From Scatophagus argus (taxonomy: Eukaryota; Chordata; Actinopteri; Scatophagidae): a DNA stretch of 64,000 bases. A program made the position numbers and the translations under genes. The notes beneath the pieces are model-generated. The model did not search any database and was not told where the DNA came from. It saw only the letters and a program-made list of their open reading frames with translations. Positions 1 through 12,900 of the stretch are shown in pieces (positions within the stretch are counted from its first letter, which is position 1; the number at the start of each line of letters is the position of its first letter). The stretch lies in contig NC_058503.1 of the NCBI RefSeq assembly GCF_020382885.2, forward strand, positions 423,110 through 487,109. The letters run 5' to 3'.

Positions 1-915
1 TCTTGAAAAAACCTTGCATAGCCCCCTTCCTCAAGCCAGTAATTTTTTGTCCTTTGAAATTTTAGCCTACTTCAAAGATGAGAAGAAAATAACTGTCATA
101 CAGAAAAGCTATAAAGTACTTCACAAGATTGAAAAGTATTAAAACATATGGGCTTCATCAAATAACAACCAACTAAAATAGAAAAAATAAACAATAAACA
201 AAAACTCAGGAATAAAGGTACTACTAACATAAAAGAAATGTTGGCAATATGATGATAGCTAACTTTAATAAGAGGCTTTTGGGAAAAGACAGGTATTTTA
301 GGAGATGTGACTGATTCTGCAGCCCTCAGCTTGTAGGGCGGGGAGTGTCAGAGATGTAATTAAATGACTACAAAAGCTTAGTCACCTTTGGTCTTGAGCC
401 AGAACTCTGGGACAGCCAGCAGAGCCCTGGCTGAGGATCAGATGCTGTGTCCTATTTCATATGTGAACAGCAATTCAGCAGTGTAACTGGATACTGAACT
501 AAAGAAGTGCTTTAAAGATGATAAAGTAAATCTATTAATTCTAAAAGTGGCCAGAAGGAATCATTTTAGCAATCAAATGGAGGAGTATGTGCCACATCAA
601 CAGAAAATAGTAATAACTAAAAACAGTACAAACATCCAGTAATTATATTCTGCACATTCTATACGTGCTGCACCTCTATAAGTCCCATATTATATATATA
701 TATCTATATATATAGATATATATAGATATATATTGCAATAATAAGTGAACAATTACAATGCAGCTATGGTAACAAAGAAAGTATGACAAAATTAGAGCTG
801 AGAAATATATCTGTGATATGGACTTGCGCACATTTTACATAAGCATTACAACTTCTAACATGTAGAAGTGATACAACACTGATTTACTGAACATGCTGTG
901 CTGCCGTAATAGTTC
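1..915. other. 3' flank / probable 3' UTR of itgb2
   Basis: AT-rich sequence with no supported gene. It lies directly 3' of the itgb2 stop codon on the minus strand, so part of it is probably 3' UTR. The only poly(A)-signal-like word I noted on that strand is ATTAAA at 269-264, so the UTR end is uncertain. An alternating TA/GATATA tract at about 690-735 can fold on itself. Confidence 0.5.
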
Positions 916-981
916 TCACTCTCCAGTGAAGGTCGGGTTGGTCACAGTGGTGGTGGCATTTTGGAACAGTGGGTTGTCAGC
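916..981 (-). CDS. itgb2: itgb2 last exon: cytoplasmic tail and stop
   Basis: 66 nt from AG (983-982) to TGA (918-916). It encodes [18 protein letters not shown] and then TGE. Two NPxF sites and the TTT triplet match the beta-2 tail, which binds talin, kindlin, filamin and 14-3-3 in the family. Confidence 0.95.
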   Translation of the reverse strand, partial: ADNPLFQNATTTVTNPTFTGE

Positions 982-3900
982 CTGGCAACAGAGAAAGCCT
1001 CATGATTAGTTAGTCTCACATAATTGCATTTGATGACTGGCACAAACAAAGACCGGTCTCTAATCAAGGCTGGGAAGTGAAATACCTGTGTTATGAGTGC
1101 CGACTATACACTTTTCTTTTTAACAGACATACTGTCATTACAAATAAATTCTCAAAGTTCAAAGATATATAAAATAACTTTTTTAAAATTGTTTTCAATA
1201 AAAATATAACATAAAATATTATGCCCAGCCAGGCAATTAATGATTGTATATTTTAGCTAAACTGTTTGTGGGATTGACTTAGGCCAGTGGTTGAATTAAT
1301 TAATGCAGTGGGGATTTGTAATTTATTCCAGGGTACTGAAGAGGAGAATTCGTCCGAAAGTCGAACCTCGGATCCAGGAGGAACAATATGGTTTGGGCCC
1401 TGGTCATGGAACACTGGACCAGCTCTATAACCTCCGCAGGGTGCCTGAGGGTTCATGGGAGTTTGTCTAACTGGTCCACATGTGTTTTTGTGGACTTGGA
1501 GGAGACATTCGACCGTGTTCCCTGTGGGGTCCTGTGGGAGGTGCTCAGGGAGTATGGGGTCTGGGTCTCTTTGCTAAGGGCCATGCGGTCACTGTACTCT
1601 TGGAGCAGGAGTCTGGTTCACATCACCAGCAGTAAGTCAGACCTGTTCCCAGTGCATGTTGGCCTCCGGCAGGGCTGCCCTTTGTCACCGGTCCTGTTCA
1701 TGGACAGGATTTCTAGGCGCTGCCAGGGGACGGAGGGTGTCCGGTTTGGGAACCACAGGATTCCATCTCTGCTTTTTGCGGACAATGTTGTCCTGTTGGC
1801 TTCCTTGAGCCATAACCTTCAGCATGCGCTGGGGAGGTTTGCAGCCAAGTGTGAAGTGGCTGGGATGAGAATCAGCACCTCCAAATCTGAGGCCATGGTT
1901 CTCAACCGGAAAAAGGTGGTCTGCCCCCTCCAGGTTGGAGGAGCACTCCTGCCTCAAGTGGCAGAAAAACACAGTTATGTTTGTAGTTATGTGATTCATT
2001 AATTTTAATCGGTGTAGGGTTTTGTGTGTGTATTAAATTGATATGATTGCATTGCCTAAGCATTGTGGTGAAATTGATTCCGTGCACCACCCTGTCCTCC
2101 ACAGCCTCAGTTATCTCATCATGTCACATAAACCGCATGCTAGAAGCCTGTAATAGCCCTGAACATCAGTCTTCCACCTACAGTTGTAATTACAACAATG
2201 TTGGGAAGCTGCTTATACTAAGCTGGGAAACTAAACAGTACAAAAACATTACATTTTATATTTTATATTTTTATATTTGCACACCTCTCTGCACAGCATT
2301 TAGCAACAAAGAACATAGAACCTAAGAAAAATAACTCAAAAGCTTTAGTTCTTAAAATGTTGATTGTGATTATTTCTAATTATATTTGTTTTTGTAAGCA
2401 ACGACAATGAAAAATGTAATTAAATCATCTCACATCTGCCCACTTGGATTTCTTCTTTTCATTTTCAAATTTCCTGAACTCTTTCAGGTCCTTCATGTAG
2501 ATCAACAACTTGATGAGCATCAGCAGCACAATGCCAATGAGAGCAACAGCTACAACGGAACCTCCGATGATAGCTTTGACATTGGGTGGTTCAGGACACT
2601 CTGGAGGAAGAGGGACAAATTTAAAACAACAACAACAAAACAACAACAAAAACAGCAGAGCAGTAGACACCCAGCGGCCCAAGTTTGATTTGATTTCTTC
2701 ATGATTAGTTGACCAATTTAGTCCTGCCTGCAAAGTCTCAACACATTACCATGGAATTTGACATATTTGACATCATTGTACGAGAATGAAGCCTAGTAAC
2801 GTTAGTGATTCTCAGATTCGTCCTACATCCACACCACCTTGACATTTGTACTTTTGCCACATCATTCACAAGTATGCTTATTTTGAATTTGATGCCAGCA
2901 ATGTTTTTCAAACAAATTGGAACAGGGACAACAAAAGGGCCTATGGGCCAATGGGGCCTGTGTCAGTGAGGGCTGATAAGGGCATAACCTCTGTATACTG
3001 GTTTTGTTCAATAGACAGCTGCATGGCTGGAGCTAAAAAACAAGTCTATCTCGGTCATGCTGCACTCTGGAGAATTATGATGATGATGTAAAAGAGCCAT
3101 GTTTAAAAATAAAAATCAAGAGAATATGTCTCCGGAGGGTTTGTGCTTTTTATGGTCCCTTACACAGAACTCCGGTGGTCTCTTACTGGGTCTTTGAGCG
3201 AGAAGCATAAGCCTGTTTCCTTCCTGAGCATTTGGGTCCAAAGCCTGATTGCTGGTGCCACTCACTCTTTGTAGGATACATTTGACTATGTTTGTCATAG
3301 TTTGTCAACTTAAGACTATGTCTTAAGTTGCATCGCTCTTGTCCGGTTACAAACTGTTATTTCCTTGCATTATCCTAGATGTCCTCCCACATCTCCTCAG
3401 TTATCACAACACCCAGTTCCCTTGCCTGGTTCTCCTCAAATTTTTTCAGCTGCTGAGCATGAATCTGTAGCGTTTGGGATAATGGTCCCAGCTTTTCATC
3501 AAGTATCCTGGTTATGTTTGCCGTTATTTCCTTAATAGTTTGACAAAAAGCCGGGTTAAGTGCATCCTCTGTGTTAGCTATTAGTGGTTCTTGCTCCTCT
3601 TCCACTGGGGGAGAACCAGACAAGCTAGCAGTAGCTTCTGGTCTGCTCGTCTTGGTGTAACAGAACAAGTGACAAAATCCTGCTTTTATATCGCGAATGT
3701 AGGTGGAGGTTTATGGGACAGGCGTTGGAAGGCAGAGTCACATAAAACCCATTCTCAGATGGTGAATCCATGATGCTTTGTGACAGTGTGAACAAAGCTG
3801 CTGCGCTGAGCCTCATACGTCTGTCAGCTGACCGGCCTCTACCCAGGTCAATTCTCAGGCCAATTTGTCTAGTGCACCAGGACATACTTTTTACTGCATC

Positions 3901-6900
3901 TAATGCGCTCCTCCAGGACCTCTTCCACCTGATAGTGTTTATTTTTGCTGATTGTCGCTTTTTGTTACTGGTCCTCATGAAAGCTACATTATAATCTTTT
4001 AATTTGTACACAGGAGACAGAAGCGGAATGCATTCTGAAGTGACAAACAGCTCATCCGTGTAAACATAACCATATATACATATATATATATATTTTTTTT
4101 TTGCTCATTCACTGTTCACCTGCTGTTCATTTGCACTATCTGCCTCACCCACTTGCACTATACTCCACCCTGCACCTTACTTTTGAACTACTTTATTTCA
4201 CTTATTTTATTTTGTGTTACCTTACTCTATTTTATTTTTATTTTTATTTTTTATTTTATTTTATTCTTCAATTATATGTTACTGTTATGTTCTATGTATG
4301 CACCAATCACCAAGACAAATTCCTAGTAATGTGAAACCTCTTCACTTACAGGGCAATAAAGTCTTTTCTGATTCTGATTCTGATATTTTTTAACACTCCT
4401 CTTAGATTGGATATTCTTACAACATCCCTTGACTTCAAATTCATTTTCAGTATGTTTTTGCCACAAAAACAAATAAATTCTTAAATACCTGTTTAGGGTT
4501 TCCTGCACAATCCCATTAGATTTAATTTTTATATTATCACAACTTTTTAATTGATCATGTAATAAATCTACATAATGGAATGTGTTTTAAGCTGAGACTT
4601 TTAAGGCCTTTTCGATCAAAAGTTTTGCATTACTTTTACAGCATTAGATTTGTACTAGTAAGTGGTTTTCCGAGTTGTTTTCTGACTTCCGAAGCAGGAA
4701 GTGACAAATACAAAGCCCCCAGATTTGGAATTCCAACTTGTAAACTCAGTTGTCAGAGGACATCAAGTTCACAAACCAAGATGGCTGCCCAGAGCATCAA
4801 CTGTAAATAAAAGCTATGTTTTTGCGTGTTTTTAGCACTTTTTGTCCTAATAAACCTTTTATTCCAGAGTTTTTTCATAAGATTCTGGAATGCCACACAG
4901 ACAACAGCTTAAAAACACCTGAGCAGAAATTTAATACTGGGAGGAATTTGTCTGAACACACTGACACACACCTTTTAAACAGAAAAAGCATTATTCTGAA
5001 TGTGCACACTCCTGTCTGGCAGATGTGTGCGAGTGTGCGTCTGTGTGCGCATCTACACGGTTGTGGATAGGAAAATCACACTCATCTGTGCGCATGTGTA
5101 TCTCTGTGTCACAGTGTATGAGTTAGTGTGTGTGTGTGTGTGTTCACTTGCTCTACCACATCTGCCTTGTTCCAGGAGTAATCCCAAGAAATGGATACCC
5201 AACCATAAACAACCAGCCATATAAACACCTACACTATCAACTCACTTTCTCTACCATAACCTCTAAACATCAATAATAAGTCTGATGTTCAGCTATGTTG
5301 TATAGCTAAACATCAGACTATATGCAAAGAAACCGCACATTTCTACAAAACTCCTAATTTAATGGAGCTTGTTTTCATATAGAAGGGGTTTTCATAAGGA
5401 ATCGTCAAGTAAACATTACAACATCATTAAAGCACCTTATAAATTGATCATGGATGATACAGCTTTCTCGTGTTGTGGTAGTGCTAGTGGGTGAATCCTA
5501 CATTGCATTTTAAACCCCAAACTACAACGTACTAATGTTCAGCTTACACAGCAGCATTATCACTCCTCCAGGATGCACACTTTCCAAACACGAACTTTCT
5601 CACCAACACTCCAGCATTCAAATACACACAAAACTGAAAACATTCCTATCAGATTGAGCTTCACGTTTTGTGAAGTGTTCACTAATTTAACATTAGCTTA
5701 ACATTAGCATGTTGGCATTGTCAATGTCAGCATGTTAACATACTGATGTTAGCATTTCGCTAAAAGTACTGTTGTTCTGTACAACCTCAAAACATCTTGT
5801 TTAATGTTTCCTAATACCTTAATCACTATAAACTGCACTGAAACAATCAAGCTGTTGTCAGATTTAAAAGTTTGCCACCCCTGAAGAACTTTCAGTATTT
5901 CATCAGCAGCTTACCTCTCGCTTGCAGAATTTCAGCCTTGTAGTTATCCTCTCCAACTAACTGGTCCAGCTTGAATTTTATCCAGCACCCCTCCGTGTCC
6001 TTCTGCTGGCACTGCTTGCTTGATATGGTGAACTGATCTACCATTGCGTGATTAATGCTCCCACAAGCCACGCTACAGTTTTTTTTAAAGGGACCTGACT
6101 CAAAGCCAAGGCATTCAATGCAGTTTCTGAAAACAGTTAAAACTCATTAATGGAGATACTTTATTAGTTTATGCTGGAAATTATGCTTTTTGTATTTTAG
6201 TGAAGCAAACCTTTAATAATAATTTGAAGGAAAAAATTGGGGTTCCTTACAGTTTGGTCTGACAAGGGTCAGGGCATCCCACACATAATTGGCAACGTGG
6301 ACGTTGGTATCCTTCCTTACAGTCACAACGGTTACACTTGCAGGTACCCCTGCCATAGCACACAGTGTTGTTAAGTGTACGACAGCCCTCCTCGGACACC
6401 TTGCACTGACAGGCTGAACCCTCGTAGCCATTATTGCATTCACATCTGCCACAGTTGCACTTGCCATTTCCTACAAGTGGTGAGAAAGGAGAGAATTAGA
6501 GTACTCATATATTTGCTTTTAATTACACATATGAGTGTACAGGCTACCATTACATAGCCTGCATTCCTTCTGAGCTGATGGTTTGCAACTTCTTGAATTA
6601 ATGCCTGAATGGCAGAGAGCCAACAGAGCTAAGCTAATAAGACTGATTTATAGTTAAAGGGGCTAGCTGACGTCTTGGGGGCAGCCATGGCCTAGAAGTT
6701 GGAGAAGTGGCTTGTGACCGGAGGGTTGCCAGTTTGTTCCCTGACCTGCAGGAAAAAACTTGGGAGGGGGTTGGAGTGATAATCAACACTCTGTCCTACC
6801 ATTAGTAGAGGCTGAGGTGCCCTAACCCAACCCAATACCTAACCCAATGAACTTTATTCCTATTTGACCTAGATCTCAGTGCTGCATTTGATACCATTTA

Positions 6901-9900
6901 CCATCATATTCTATTACAAGTACCAGAACATTTACTTAGCATTAACAGAACTGCATAAAGGGTCATATTTATCAGATCAATCTCAGTTTGTACATGTTAA
7001 CAATGAATCCTGCATACACGCCAAAGTCAGTGTTGGAGTTCCACAAGGTTCTGTGATTGGACCTATACTATACACCTATGTATGTCCATTTCCACTTTGC
7101 CTTGAGAAAGTCTTGGGTTGCTATTGCTGCATGTTTTGGGTCATTATCTATCTGCAATATGAAGCGACGTCCTATCAGTCTTCAGCATTTGACAGAATCT
7201 GAGCAGAGAGTATACAGAGAGTATAGCCCTGAAGAATTTATCCTACTACTTTTATCAGCAGCCAGGTCATCAATAAGCCAGTAACCTAGTTCCAGCCATA
7301 CCATGCCACAACACTGCCTCCACCATGTCTGACGAATCATGAGCTGTTTCTTTCATTCTCCATACTTTTCTCTTCCCATCATTCTGGTACAGCTTAATCT
7401 GGTTTCATCTGTCCAAAGAATCTTATTCCAGAACTGGGCAGACTATTTTAGGTGTTTTCTGGCCTTTCTGTTCTTGAGCGTTACCAGTGGTTTGCACCTT
7501 GTTGTGAAGCCTCTCTGCTTACATTCATGAAGCTGCCTCTTGGCTGTAGACTTTGACAGTGGCATACCTCCTCAAGAGTGTTCTTGACTTGGCTAGACAT
7601 TGTGAAAGAGTTTTTGTTCACCAATGTCAGAATTCTTCTGAAAGTCATTCACTTTAGTTGTCTTTCAGACCTTTTGGTGCTGCTGACCTTTCCAGTTAAT
7701 TCCTTCTTTTTAAGAATGTTCCATTGTTTCATATATATATACTGTATAATTATTTAAATTTAAGTTACTTTCTTAATCCCAAGCTGGAAAATTACTTCTC
7801 TGCATTTAACCCATCACTGATTGGAACACACACACACATGCAACATGCAGTGAAACACACAGGAGCGCCCGGGGAGCATATATTGGGGGTTAAGTGCTTT
7901 ACTCAAGGACACATCAGCTAATGGGAGGTGGGGACATTATCACTCCACCACACTCAAATTTTTCGTTCTAGGCCACGGCTGCCCCACGGATGGTTTATTT
8001 CATTTCTCCTCTCCCTTTACTTCTGTACACATTAATGTCCCATTAATTGCATGTTACTAACTTGCCATTACCCTGGAGTCTTTTGGCAGTATAAGAATTA
8101 AACTGACTTGAATAGAACTTAAATTTAAGGAAAGGCTTTGCAAATATTTTATGAAGAAATACAGTTAGTTAGTTAGGTCTTACAGTGTATTTTGGTGGGA
8201 AGTACTAACCGTAATGGATAAAGTTATTTCTTTTGCTAAAACACTTTAACATTTTGAAAATGACTGAAACTTTACCTCCACATAGTTTATTCTGAAACTT
8301 CTCACAGTGTTCATCATCACATTCACAGAAGTCACCATGGTAGCTGTTTCCACTCTCAGTGGTGTGGCACTGGCACCTGCCACACACACAGTCTCCTCGA
8401 CCCTCACACTCTGTACCATTCTCTCTCTGACAGGATGCTCTCAGGGCACGTTCATCTCTATCACCAGTGGAACACTCACAGAACTGACCAACAAAGCCTT
8501 CTTTGCAGCTGAAAAAGTGAAAAAGAGAAAAAAATAGCATGATAGACGCTTTGTTGTTGCTGTAGACTTTTACTGGACTTGAGTAATTTCTGTAAGACAT
8601 CTTAATCACTCTTTTGAGTTCTTTTGAAATTTGCAATCCCCTGCAATCGCATCTCAGGACAAAATAAGTGTGGGGGGGTATCCACCGCTGTTAAACAGTC
8701 TGCTTACAGTGGGCACAAATTAGTATATATAATGCTCTATCCTGCTCTGGGGTGGTATTAATCTGTAGCTGAAGGAGCTACCCAGCCACCACAGCTTGTC
8801 ATGCACAGGGTGAGGTTGGTGATCCAGAATGACTCTGATCTTATCTCTGATCCTCCTCTCTGCCACTGACTCCAGCTCTAGACCAACCACTGAGCTTGTT
8901 TTCTTCACTAACTTGTTTTGCCTGTTGCCCTATCCAGCTTTTGTGCCACCACCCCAGCACACCACCACAAAGAAAAGAGCGGGGAGTCAACAAAAGAGTC
9001 CTTCAATGTCCTCCCCATACTCCTCCTGGAATGACTCCCCGCCTGTGGTGTTTAAAGTGCTGGAGAATCTCCTCTGTGTCCTTAGACCAAACCTTCACAG
9101 GCCTTGTGCAAGACACATTTGTATCACCAGTGGCTTGTAGGTGGCTACAAGGTGAATCAGGCTGTAGTCTTACTCTCCAAGTGGGCGGCAGGTATGAAGA
9201 TCTGTAGGCCTCCTTCACCTTTGTATAGAGGAGGTTTAAGATCTTGTTCTCTCTCATTGTACAGTCATGCTGTAATTATTCCTATTCCAGCTGACTAGGC
9301 TACAGTAGCCTTAGTACCCAGAAAAGGCCCACACAGGCACAGGGAGAATATGCAAACTCCGCACAGAAGGATCTCCAGACCAGGATTCAAACCTGGGAGC
9401 CTCTTACTGTTAGGCAACAGTATAATATACTCAAAAATGTATTTCAATAATTTTTTTTACAACATCCCATTTTTATATTATTATTATTATAATACTGTTT
9501 TTACATAGTATTACAATATATTATTATTAAGTGTGGGTGACTGAAGCGACTTAGTTATGATGATTAAAAGCTCAAAACCATGTTTCAAAGAAACCAACAC
9601 TACATGTTGTTAAGACATGGATTGTGCACTGTAGCTTGTTCTTGAATTTCCCTCGGGATCAATAAAGTATCTATCTATCTATCTATCTTATCTAACACCT
9701 TGTTTACATGCGCCGCCTCTCTTGTCTCTCATGGGCCAGCATTTCTGGTTGTGTTTAACAATAAGCACAAAATTTACACACACACCTCTGGTACTTAGTC
9801 ACATCCCAGAAGCTCATTACAGTTACATTGTGTAGGGCAAACACTAACCGCTATAAATGGCCTTTCCCCATCTGTTGAAGTGCTATATAGTTGAGTTTGC

Positions 9901-12900
9901 TTGTCAGGAAAACATAAACATTTTATACAATTGAACAAATTATGCCGGAAACCTCCTACCTGCAGCTATAAATAACATTGTTTATTTTAGACATACACAT
10001 AAGGATACCAAACATATATTACTGAATACACTGAATAAACCGTTTAGGTCAGGTGACAGAATGGCACTCAGGGCGGCGAGAGCTGACAGCAGGAGTGAAG
10101 AGGGCCAAGACCGCATATGCCCAGAAGATCCAGGGACACTTTGCATCCAACGATCCACGGAGCATGTGGAGGGGCATTAAGTGCATCACAGACTATAACA
10201 CCAAAGATGCACAATGCCCCAGGGACCCCTCTCTGCCTGAAGCTCTCAACAACTTCTTCGCCCGCTTTGAGGACCCGGACACCCCCCTCAGCACCAGACT
10301 CACCCCCTCACCTGATGAAGAGCCCCTCAGCGTGACCTCAGCAGAAGTGAGGAGGACCCTCCAGAGGATAAACCCACACAAAGCTGCAGGTCCTGATAAT
10401 ATCCTGGGGCGGGCGCTGAAGGGCTGTGCACATCAGCTCACAGAGGTACTGACGGACATCTTCAACACCTCTCTCCAACAGGCGGCGGTCCCCACCTGTC
10501 TGAAGACCGCTACAATCATCCCCACAAGACTCCTATGTCCGCCTTCTCTTCGTGGATTTTACATCTGCCTTCAATACGATCATTCCACAGACACTGATCC
10601 ACAAGCTCAGTGCACTCGGTCTGAGCTCCACCCTCTGCAATTGGGTCCTGGACTTCCGCAAACAGTGAAGATCCATGATATCTCCTCCTCCCCCATCACC
10701 CTCAGCACCGACTCTCTCCAGGGCTGTGTGCTGAGCTCCCTCCTGTTCACCCTGCTAACACACGACTGCTCAGCACAACATCCGAGCTGCCTGATCGTGA
10801 AGTTTGCGGATGATACAGCTTTGGTTGGACGCATCGCCAACAGCGACGAGGCCGACTACAGGCAGGAGGTGGAACGCCTGGAGGGTTGGTGCAGAGAGAA
10901 CAACCTCTGCATCAACGTGAAAAAGACCAAAGAGATGATCGTGGACTTCAGAAGGGGCAGACATCTCCCCCTTCCTCCCCTGTACATCAGAGGGACAGCG
11001 CTCCTGCATCACCGTGTGGCACGGCAGCTGCTCTGCAGCAGAGAAGAAGCTGCACAGAAGACTGTGGGACGCAGTCTATCCACCACCACAGACATTTACA
11101 CCTCCAGGTGCAGGAAAAGGGCCTCCTGCATCATGAAGGACCCCACCCACCCCTCACACAAACTGTTTGCCCCTCTCCCCTCAGGCAGGAAGCTGCGGAG
11201 CATTAAGAGCAGGATCACCAGACTGAGGAACAGCTTCTTCCCAGAAGCTGTGAGACTGTTGAACTCTGGAGGACATCTGTAGCCCCTGCTGCCAACCTCA
11301 TACCTCAACACCCCCGCCACACACACACACACACCTCCCGACAACCACCCATGAACATTTGCACAGAACTCTGAACTACTCATCTCATTGCACTACTGTC
11401 ATTTGCACTACTCTGTCGGTCATTTGCACTACTCTGTCATTTGCACAATACCGCAGTACTGTTTAGATAGCTTTATTCTGATGTTTATATCTTTTATTCT
11501 GATTGCTTTTTATATTTATATAGCGTTGTTTATATTTATTTGCATTTGTTAGGTAATTGGGCTTATACCGGGACCAGGGAAACTAATTTCGTTCCAACTC
11601 ATGTTTCTACATGTGTGAAATGACAATAAAGCTCCTTGAATCCTTGAACCCAAAAGATACTGTAACTCAACAGAAGCTCAAGCCTCACATTCATTATGTG
11701 GAAGGTTTAAGGCTTACCTGCAAATACCACAGCTAACTCTCCCCTTGTCCTTGCAGTGTGGATGGCTACTGTCCTGTGGGTCATCACATTCACACTCACA
11801 GTTTGTAGATAAAGACACAGTCAGTGTATCTTTAATGCCAAGTGGTCTGATAGTGAAAGACGTGTTCTTCATACATGAGTCCGCCGTCACAGTGACATCA
11901 AAGGCAATCTAGAGTGGACAGTTAGTGTTGGGTGGTCAGACAGAAGTGTAAGACATTTACAGTGATTTAAACATATAAACTAAATACCCTGATTCATTAA
12001 TTTCTCTTGTATTAACATTCAGTATTCCGTTCTTTACAGACTGAATATAATCCTAATGAATCCTCGTTTTCAGAAAGATTAAAGTGACATATTTTGTCAT
12101 TGGAGGGAACTCACTCCAACAAAATTTGTTCTCTGCGTTTAACCCACCCAAGTGACATGCACACACACACAGCAAACCCGGGGCAGTGGGCAACCGCGTG
12201 CAGCGGTGAAAATCGCCACTGAACTTCAGCGAGCGGCACAAGAATGGGACTCTTTGATAATATAATCGAAGGTGGCATGTCTGTTTATAAGAATCTTCTT
12301 GCCCAGAAGAAAAAAGAGCGCCAACAACTACCCATAACTATGTTCTTCTCTCGGAAAAAGACACCTGCACCACAGCCTTCAGTAGAAAAAGACGCTATAG
12401 CGGAGTCAGGACGAAGAGGCACAGTCAGAGGGACTGTGAAATACGTGTGAGTCACAATGTGTCCAACCTCGTATTGATTATTAAAATTATTATTTTACAG
12501 TATTTCTAAAAACTATCGTAGTTATTTGTAAGAAAACATTTATATTTTTGTGTCTTAAACAAATGCTTGGGCCTGAAAACAGGTTTTGATCTTTGGTTTC
12601 ATTCTATAGTACAGTATTGTATTGTATAATAATTGGAAAAAATAAAGCTGACTACTTCACGGATTTCGCCTATCGCGGGTTCTTTTTGGAACATAACCCC
12701 CGCGATAAACGAGGGTTCACTGTACCGCTTATCCGTCAGGGTCACGGGGGAACTGGAGCCTATCCCAGCTGACTACGGGCGAGAGGCAGGGTACACCCTG
12801 GACTGGTCGCCAGTCAATTGCAGGGCCAACACACAAAGACAAACAACCACACACTCACACCTAGGGGCAATTTAGAGTAGCCAGTTAACCTAATGTGCAT

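Noticed and set aside
10053..11282. 409-residue open frame as a host gene
   Set aside because: Contains LINE reverse-transcriptase motifs (AAGPDN, FADD) and a LINE 3' tail; the middle is frame-shifted.
12244..12450. Small independent gene of 68 residues
   Set aside because: Matches the tail of a Tigger-type transposase and is followed by a transposon terminus.
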